Source: Chloroflexota bacterium
GTDB lineage: Bacteria; Chloroflexota; Anaerolineae; Aggregatilineales; Phototrophicaceae
Assembly (NCBI GenBank): GCA_003242205.1
Contig: QGUR01000142.1
Coordinates: 1 to 11,107, forward strand
Reading direction: 5' to 3'
Length of the DNA stretch: 11,107 bases
This document shows positions 6,776 through 11,107 of this stretch, piece after piece; position 1 is the first letter of the stretch, and each line of letters starts with the position of its first letter. Made by a program: the position numbers and the translations under genes. The notes below the pieces were generated by a model. That model searched no databases and was not told the origin of the DNA. It worked only from the letters and a program-made list of their open reading frames with translations.

Positions 6776-8497
6776 CTATTCACCCGTCAGGTCTTCGTGG
6801 GGATGGATCTGAAGGGCCACGAGCAGGCGCGAGTTGCTGTCGCGATCCCACGGGCTACCCTGAGCGTAGTAGTTGTCTTCGGTCGGGAAGCCGGTGAAGG
6901 TGCTGGTGTTGTACTCGTACCATGTCGGGCCAGGGAAGAGCGGGACGATGACGACGTTCTCGACCAGAATCTCAGCCAGTTGGCCGATGATCTCGCGCTG
7001 TTCGGCTTCGTCGTTGGTGGCCACGAAGGCGCGGATCAGCTCGTCGGCTTCATCGCTGGTCCAGCGGCTCCACGTCACGGCGTTGGCGCGGCCATCGGCG
7101 CCGATCAGTTCGCTGAACATCGTATCGCGGAAGTGGTTCCACGGATAGCGGCCGCTCGAACCCCAGCCAATGGAGATGTCATAGGTGCCGGTTTGCAGGT
7201 TGTTCAGCCAGTCACCGAACTCCGGCGTGGCGACCTGAGCGTTCAGGCCGACATCCTGCAGGTTCTGGCTGATGACCTGAACGCTGGCTACCCAGTCGGT
7301 CCAGCCGCTGACGGCCTGGATGTTGAAAGCAATGGGCGAGCCATCGGGCATATCGCGCCAGCCGTCACCGTCGGCGTCGACGTAGCCGGCCTCGTCAAGC
7401 GTCTGCATGGCGCGCTCAGGATTGTAGGTTCCAAGCCCCATTTCTTCGGCGGTCGCCAGTGCGGCTTCACTCTGCCAGTCGGCGAAGCGCACGCCAAGAC
7501 CAGCGGGATCGGCGGGAACGGTGTAACCGTACATGCCGATGTTGACGACGCCTTCGTAGTCAATCGCCTGGCTGACTGCCTGACGGAAGGCTACGTCGCT
7601 GAAGGGCGCCTTTTCGGTCTGGAAGTAGAGGCTGACCGTGCCACCACCCGGCCAGAAGTAGTAGCCAACATCTTCGTTGACGGCGACGACAGTCGAGTCG
7701 ATGTCCGGAATAAAGTGACCGGCCCAGTCGATTTCACCGGAAACGATAGCCAGCGTGGTCTGCTCGTTGCCGGGGCGCGCCACATACTGCAGGCGTTCGA
7801 CGTAGGGCAGGCCCTCGATCCAGTAGTTCTCGTTGGCGCACAGTTCGTAGACCTGATCTTCAAAGCGGCATACGATGGCGAACGGCCCCGTCGCGACCGG
7901 ATCGTCGTTGGTGAAGGTGATCGGGTCGTCAATTTCCGACCAGATATGCTCCGGCACAGGCTCCACTTCGCCGATCAGTGTATCCGCCAGCGTGTAGACG
8001 CGGGACAGGTTGAACTGAAGCGTGTAGTCGTCAATGCGTTCAATCGAGTCGATGAAGTCCCACAGAGCGGCGCGGTCCAGCTCAGGATATTCCTTCATCA
8101 GATTGATCGTGAACAGCACGTCATCGGCGTTGAATTCCTCGCCGTCGCTCCACTTGATGCCCTGACGCAGGGTGACGGTCAGCGTCAGCAGATCATCGCT
8201 ATATTCAAGGCTGGACGCCAGCCAGGGCAGGCCTTCGCCGGTGACTTCGTTCCACACGAGGAGCGGTTCGTACATCAGGCCATGAACTTCATTGATGGGA
8301 TCCGGCGCCATCGGGTTGAAGTTGCGAACCCAGGCTGAGGCATGACGGTGCGATACCTGAACCGTACCGCCGCGCGGCAGGTTCGGATCGGCAGTCAACG
8401 GCGTCTCGTCCTGCGCGGCGACGAAGCCGAAGCTCGTCACGACAAGGGCTAACACTGTCACAAGGACGAGTGTGCGGCGAAAAACACTTTTGTGCAT
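6776..8497 (-). CDS. Family 5 extracellular solute-binding protein of the Dpp/Opp-type importer
   Basis: A 573-residue binding protein of the SBP_bac_5 family, which captures the ligand and delivers it to the two permeases. A Sec signal peptide is clear: basic MHKSVFRR, a hydrophobic core to about residue 25, and V-A-A before a likely cut after A28. There is no lipobox cysteine, so it is not a typical lipoprotein. Family marks include the early YEPLLVWNE (76-84), LRQGIKWSDGEEFNADDV (110-127), ATGPF (202-206) and FSDVAFRQAVSQAID (299-313). DADGDGWRD (374-382) resembles a calcium-binding DxDGDG loop. C210 and C220 could pair. Ligand-region tryptophans (W399, W402) and the neighbouring GH5-like hydrolase and LacI regulator favour an oligosaccharide over a peptide ligand, as known for some Thermotoga members of this family; this is inference. 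The ATG has AAAGGAG about nine bases upstream. Confidence 0.9.
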   Translation of the reverse strand: MHKSVFRRTLVLVTVLALVVTSFGFVAAQDETPLTADPNLPRGGTVQVSHRHASAWVRNFNPMAPDPINEVHGLMYEPLLVWNEVTGEGLPWLASSLEYSDDLLTLTVTLRQGIKWSDGEEFNADDVLFTINLMKEYPELDRAALWDFIDSIERIDDYTLQFNLSRVYTLADTLIGEVEPVPEHIWSEIDDPITFTNDDPVATGPFAIVCRFEDQVYELCANENYWIEGLPYVERLQYVARPGNEQTTLAIVSGEIDWAGHFIPDIDSTVVAVNEDVGYYFWPGGGTVSLYFQTEKAPFSDVAFRQAVSQAIDYEGVVNIGMYGYTVPADPAGLGVRFADWQSEAALATAEEMGLGTYNPERAMQTLDEAGYVDADGDGWRDMPDGSPIAFNIQAVSGWTDWVASVQVISQNLQDVGLNAQVATPEFGDWLNNLQTGTYDISIGWGSSGRYPWNHFRDTMFSELIGADGRANAVTWSRWTSDEADELIRAFVATNDEAEQREIIGQLAEILVENVVIVPLFPGPTWYEYNTSTFTGFPTEDNYYAQGSPWDRDSNSRLLVALQIHPHEDLTGE

Positions 8498-8569
8498 TAC
8501 CGTTCTCCTTTAACCCAAAATTCTGATAGCGTAGCCGATCATGAGTATGGGGTCAGCCCGTCCCTCCAA

Positions 8570-9616
8570 CTAGTGACTATCTACACCTCCTCCCGATGAC
8601 CATCTAAAAGAGTTGGAACCACTTGACTGGCGAACGACAAGCGTCGCCGGGAGAATTTTCTGGTAAGGTGGTTCGGCTCTGCCTTGAAGCAGATCAGCCA
8701 GCATCTGTGTGGCCAGGCTGCCAACTTCCTGAATGGGCTGGCGTACGGTAGTCAGCGGCGGTGTTGATGAGGCCGACGCAGGAAGGTCATCGAAGCCGAC
8801 GATGCCGATGTCTTCCGGTACGCGTAGGCCGGCCTCATGAATCGCGCGCAGCGCGCCGAACGCCATCATGTCGCTGGCTACAAAGACGGCGTCTACCTGC
8901 TGCTGGAGCAGGGCGTTCATGGCTTCATAGCCCGACGGTTCGTCGAACCGGCCCTCAACAATCAGCGCTTCATCAACCGTCAGGCCCGCTTCCTGCAGCG
9001 CGAGGCGGTAGCCATCCAGTCGCGCGGCGGCGGCTCCCATATTCAACGGTCCCGTGATCGTGCCAATCCGCTTCCAGCCCATGTCGATCAGGTGAGAAAC
9101 CGCCGCTCTGGCGGCTCCAAGATTGTCAACATCAATGAAATTGAGTTCTGGCAGCGGGGGTGGGCCGATGATCAAAAACGGTATCTGTACGTTGACGAGA
9201 TACGGAATAAGCGGGTCATTATTCACGGCGGCGGCGATCAGTAGGCCGCCAAACAGGCTGTTTTCAAGCACGCGTTGGGCAAATCGATCCGCCATTTCAT
9301 TGCTGTTTCCGATCCACAGCATGAGGGCGTAATCGAGTTCGTTGGCCTTGGCGGTGATGCTCTGGATGAGCATGGGAAAGTAGGGGTCGGTAAACGTCGA
9401 GGCGACGGCCTGAGGGATGACCAGACTGAGCACATTGCTTTCCTGCGTAACCAGCGTGCGCGCTGCGGCATTGGGTCGGAAGTTCTGCTCCCGAATGATG
9501 GCCTGTACCCGCGCGCGGGTTTCAGGCTTCACATTGGGGTGATTGTTAATCACTCGCGAAACGGTTGAGCGCGACACGCCGGCCAGCCTTGCGATATGCT
9601 CCAAATTCTGGTTCAT
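8570..9616 (-). CDS. LacI-family transcriptional repressor (CelR/CebR-like candidate)
   Basis: A 348-residue LacI/GalR-family regulator. The N-terminal helix-turn-helix is IARLAGVSRSTVSRVINN (8-25), followed by the hinge region RPNAAARTL (48-56). The rest is a periplasmic-binding-protein-like sugar-sensing domain, with the usual GIVGFDDLP and LTTVRQP near the C-terminus. The ATG at 9616 is chosen because GAGGAG precedes it closely and the helix-turn-helix then starts at the normal distance; a longer in-frame reading to 9682 would run through the operator and promoter. The operator TGGGAGCGCTCCCA lies 14 bp before the start, so the gene very probably represses itself. It is the first gene of the leftward string, 72 bp before the binding-protein gene. 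The operator suggests a cellobiose-like inducer, but the effector is not shown by the protein sequence. Confidence 0.93.
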   Translation of the reverse strand: MNQNLEHIARLAGVSRSTVSRVINNHPNVKPETRARVQAIIREQNFRPNAAARTLVTQESNVLSLVIPQAVASTFTDPYFPMLIQSITAKANELDYALMLWIGNSNEMADRFAQRVLENSLFGGLLIAAAVNNDPLIPYLVNVQIPFLIIGPPPLPELNFIDVDNLGAARAAVSHLIDMGWKRIGTITGPLNMGAAAARLDGYRLALQEAGLTVDEALIVEGRFDEPSGYEAMNALLQQQVDAVFVASDMMAFGALRAIHEAGLRVPEDIGIVGFDDLPASASSTPPLTTVRQPIQEVGSLATQMLADLLQGRAEPPYQKILPATLVVRQSSGSNSFRWSSGGGVDSH

Positions 9617-9619
9617 TTG

Positions 9620-9625
9620 CTCCTC
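9620..9625 (-). promoter_or_regulatory. Ribosome binding site fixing the repressor start
   Basis: GAGGAG on the minus strand ends three bases before the ATG at 9616, between operator and start. It supports this start over the longer in-frame reading. Confidence 0.75.
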
Positions 9626-9629
9626 TTTG

Positions 9630-9643
9630 TGGGAGCGCTCCCA
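9630..9643. promoter_or_regulatory. Perfect LacI-family operator (CelR/CebR-box sequence)
   Basis: TGGGAGCGCTCCCA is a perfect 14-bp palindrome with the central CG usual for LacI-family operators. It begins about four bases after the expected start of the leftward transcript, so a bound repressor would block initiation or early elongation. From memory it equals the box bound by CelR of Thermobifida and CebR of Streptomyces, which respond to cellobiose or related cello-oligosaccharides. Confidence 0.85.
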
Positions 9644-9653
9644 ATCTACTGGC

Positions 9654-9682
9654 AGTATATGCCAGGCCCTGAGCCTTGTCAA
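9654..9682 (-). promoter_or_regulatory. Sigma70-type promoter of the repressor-importer string
   Basis: On the minus strand a perfect TTGACA (9682-9677) is followed after exactly 17 bases by TATACT (9659-9654). Transcription should start near 9647, just before the perfect operator. This is the clearest promoter in the window. Confidence 0.85.
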
Positions 9683-9874
9683 CCAGGCGAGAGGGGAGAC
9701 TCGTTGAAATTACACAATTTGAGTGTGCTAATAGCGCCTTCATGTGAAGAATTTCGCATTTTTTGCCTGAGAACCGGTGATTTATTTGCCCGTTTTGCGC
9801 TAGACTACTTCGGGGAACCCGCATTTGGATGCGCCGGCGGAAGACGTCTGTGGGCTGTGTGAACGGGCGTGGTT

Positions 9875-9888
9875 CGGGAGCGTTCCCA
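9875..9888. promoter_or_regulatory. Second, imperfect LacI-type operator before the rightward genes
   Basis: CGGGAGCGTTCCCA differs from the perfect operator at 9630 in two of 14 positions and keeps the central GCG and the CCCA half. It lies 40 bp before the ATG of the isomerase-like gene, which suggests that the same repressor also controls the rightward genes, probably with lower affinity. The two operator centres are 245 bp apart. Confidence 0.7.
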
Positions 9889-9927
9889 TTCTTTCAATTT
9901 GCGTTCATCAAGGAGGTTACCTGACGG

Positions 9928-10689
9928 ATGGCGCTACCTGTTGGACTACAGCTTTACACGCTGCGCGATGCTCTCGCTCAGGACTACGAAGGCGTTGTTC
10001 GTCGCGTCGCGGAAATGGGGTATGCAGGCGTTGAACCGGCAGGTTTTCCCGGCACGACCGTTGAGAAGGCTGCCGCGCTGTTCCGGTCGCTTGGGCTGGA
10101 CGTGCCGGGCGCGCACACGCCGCTGCCGCTGGGAGAGCAGCGGTCGGAAGTGCTTGAAACCATGGCGGCTCTGGGTTGCCGGTATCTGATCTGTCCCTAT
10201 ATGCCGCCGGAAGAGTTTGCCACGCCCGATAAGGTCAAGGCCGTGTGCGACCGCCTGAACGAAGCGAATGAGATCGCACGCGGGGCCGGGCTTACGCTCG
10301 TCTATCACAACCACTGGTGGGAATATGAGCCGGTCAATGGGTTTGTTCCCTATCAGATGATGCTGGAATGGCTGGACCCGACGATTCAGTTCGAGATCGA
10401 CACTTACTGGGTAAAGACCGCGGGCGCGGACCCGGTTGCCGTCGTGCGCGAGCTGGGAGCGCGTGTGCCGCTGTTGCACATCAAGGATGGACCGCTGGAT
10501 AAAGACGCGCCGATGGTCGCCGTAGGGCAGGGGAAGATGGAGTTTGAGCCAATCATCCGCGCCGGGGCCGAAGCGGTGCAATGGCTGATCGTTGAGCTGG
10601 ATCGCTGCGCGACCGATATGCTTGAGGCCGTAGCGCAAAGCTATGATTACCTGACGAACAGAGGATTAGCTCGTGGAAAGCAAGATTAA
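9928..10689 (+). CDS. Sugar phosphate isomerase/epimerase-like TIM-barrel protein
   Basis: A 253-residue protein of the xylose-isomerase-like TIM-barrel superfamily (COG1082 type; members include sugar epimerases and isomerases, and some act on 3-keto-sugars). It starts with GLQLYTLRD on the first strand and has VEPAG with E36, YHNHWWEY (126-133), FEIDTYW with D158, LLHIKDG with H184 and WLIVELD with E223. D158, H184 and E223, probably with a residue of the YHNH strand, would form the usual divalent metal site. There is no signal peptide, so it is cytoplasmic. The length is normal. The ATG is the first possible start after an in-frame TGA and lies 11 bases after AGGAGG, a slightly long gap. 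It overlaps the dehydrogenase gene by 17 bp. The exact substrate is unknown. Confidence 0.88.
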   Translation: MALPVGLQLYTLRDALAQDYEGVVRRVAEMGYAGVEPAGFPGTTVEKAAALFRSLGLDVPGAHTPLPLGEQRSEVLETMAALGCRYLICPYMPPEEFATPDKVKAVCDRLNEANEIARGAGLTLVYHNHWWEYEPVNGFVPYQMMLEWLDPTIQFEIDTYWVKTAGADPVAVVRELGARVPLLHIKDGPLDKDAPMVAVGQGKMEFEPIIRAGAEAVQWLIVELDRCATDMLEAVAQSYDYLTNRGLARGKQD

Positions 10690-11107
10690 CGTTGGCATCA
10701 TCGGGTGCGGCAATATCTTCAAAAGATATGTTGAAGGCTGCCGCCGGTTTCCAATTCTCAATATCGTCGCCTGTGCAGACATCGATTTGCCCCGCGCTCA
10801 GGCGCGGGCACAGGAGTTGGGCATTCCCAAGTGGGGCAGCCCTGAAGAATTGCTCGCCGATCCGGATATTCAGCTTGTTATCAACCTGACCGTTCCCGTC
10901 GTTCATGCCGAGGTCAGTCTGGCGATTTTATCGGCGGGTAAGCATGTCTACAGCGAAAAGCCGCTGGCGATCACACGCGAAGACGGGCGCGCCATCCTCG
11001 ACGCGGCCCGCGAGCGCGGGCTGCTGGTCGGATGCGCGCCGGATACTTTCCTCGGCGGCGGCCTGCAAACCTGCCGCAGGTTGATTGACGAAGGAGCGAT
11101 CGGCACG
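10673..11107 (+). CDS. Gfo/Idh/MocA-family NAD(P)-dependent dehydrogenase, N-terminal part (partial)
   Basis: The frame is open from a GTG at 10673 to the window end and gives 145 residues. The N-terminus INVGIIGCGNIF is a Rossmann dinucleotide-binding motif (GxGxx), the acidic residue after the second strand is D36 in ACADID, and YSEKPLAI (93-100) holds the family EKP motif with the predicted catalytic lysine K96. CAPDTFLGGGLQTCRRLIDEGAIG matches the next conserved segment. Members of this family oxidise or reduce sugars, inositols and glycosides with NAD(P). The GTG has GAGG eight bases upstream and lies inside the end of the isomerase-like gene (17-bp overlap), so the two are probably translated together. 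The C-terminal substrate domain is outside the window, so no substrate can be given. Confidence 0.9.
   Translation, partial: MESKINVGIIGCGNIFKRYVEGCRRFPILNIVACADIDLPRAQARAQELGIPKWGSPEELLADPDIQLVINLTVPVVHAEVSLAILSAGKHVYSEKPLAITREDGRAILDAARERGLLVGCAPDTFLGGGLQTCRRLIDEGAIGT

Larger units (their letters stand above)
9617..9927. promoter_or_regulatory. Divergent intergenic control region
   Basis: This 311-bp gap separates the leftward repressor-importer string from the rightward isomerase-dehydrogenase genes. It holds the leftward promoter, a perfect and an imperfect LacI-type operator, and ribosome sites at both edges (GAGGAG for the repressor; AGGAGG at 9911-9916, 11 bases before the rightward ATG). 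The middle (about 9700-9800) is more AT-rich than the genes and has AAATT-acac-AATTT at 9707-9720. AGACGTCT (9842-9849) is a short palindrome of unknown meaning. For the rightward genes no convincing sigma70 promoter is seen: TAGACT at 9801-9806 is a fair -10 without a good -35, and TTCAAT at 9893-9898 is equally weak. No coding sequence is supported. Confidence 0.75.

Noticed and set aside
6797..8338. A 513-codon open frame on the plus strand opposite the binding-protein gene
   Set aside because: It is the mirror of a well-supported gene in GC-rich DNA. Its translation has no recognisable domain and it lacks a ribosome site.
9617..9682. A 22-residue N-terminal extension of the repressor
   Set aside because: It would be encoded by the -10 element, the operator and the ribosome site. 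The start at 9616 puts the helix-turn-helix at its usual place.
10455..10475. GGGAGCG inside the isomerase-like gene as an operator
   Set aside because: Only a half-site; the following bases (CGTGTG) do not form the second half, and it is in coding sequence.
9946..10638. A 230-codon minus-strand open frame opposite the isomerase-like gene
   Set aside because: The plus-strand gene has a start with AGGAGG and conserved metal-site motifs; the mirror frame has none.
1..11107. Mobile elements, CRISPR arrays, tRNA or rRNA genes
   Set aside because: I saw no transposase or integrase motifs, no regularly spaced repeats and no tRNA cloverleaf or rRNA segments by eye. Short structured RNAs cannot be excluded without a covariance-model search.

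Overview
The window looks like a carbohydrate-use locus from a moderately GC-rich bacterium. Two features suggest Chloroflexota (Anaerolineae-like): a Ser/Thr kinase next to a PD40 propeller, and an Opp/Dpp-type importer linked to a LacI regulator and Gfo/Idh and xylose-isomerase-like enzymes. This placement is inference from gene content only; there is no rRNA or marker gene here. Shine-Dalgarno sites are clear at most starts.

Bases 2-1167 (+): the last 67 codons of a Hanks-type Ser/Thr protein kinase. A GTGA stop/start overlap leads into a membrane-anchored six-bladed PD40/TolB-like beta-propeller. This pair seems unrelated to the rest.

Bases 1174-9682 (-): one long co-directional gene string. 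In transcription order it holds a LacI-family repressor (9616-8570), a family-5 solute-binding protein (8497-6776), two Dpp/Opp-type permeases (6663-5689 and 5676-4675), two Dpp/Opp-type ATPases (4678-3638 and 3654-2629, overlapping), a cytoplasmic GH5-like glycoside hydrolase (2512-1292) and an intrinsic terminator (about 1197-1174). Spacers with inverted repeats follow the binding-protein gene (hairpin 6734-6760, palindrome 6679-6693) and precede the hydrolase gene (nested repeat 2538-2620).

Bases 9617-9927: a 311-bp divergent control region. It has a near-consensus sigma70 promoter for the repressor (TTGACA-17-TATACT). The operator TGGGAGCGCTCCCA lies at the expected transcription start and matches the box I recall for the cellobiose repressors CelR and CebR of actinobacteria. 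A second, imperfect copy lies 40 bp before the rightward genes.

Bases 9928-11107 (+): a xylose-isomerase-like TIM-barrel protein, then a Gfo/Idh/MocA dehydrogenase that overlaps it by 17 bp and runs off the window.

Working model (inference): an oligosaccharide, possibly a beta-glucoside such as cellobiose, is bound outside the cell and imported by a transporter that sequence similarity would label a peptide transporter. It is then cleaved inside by the GH5-like enzyme. The rightward genes oxidise and isomerise a sugar or glycoside. The repressor controls itself, the importer operon and probably the rightward genes through the two operators.
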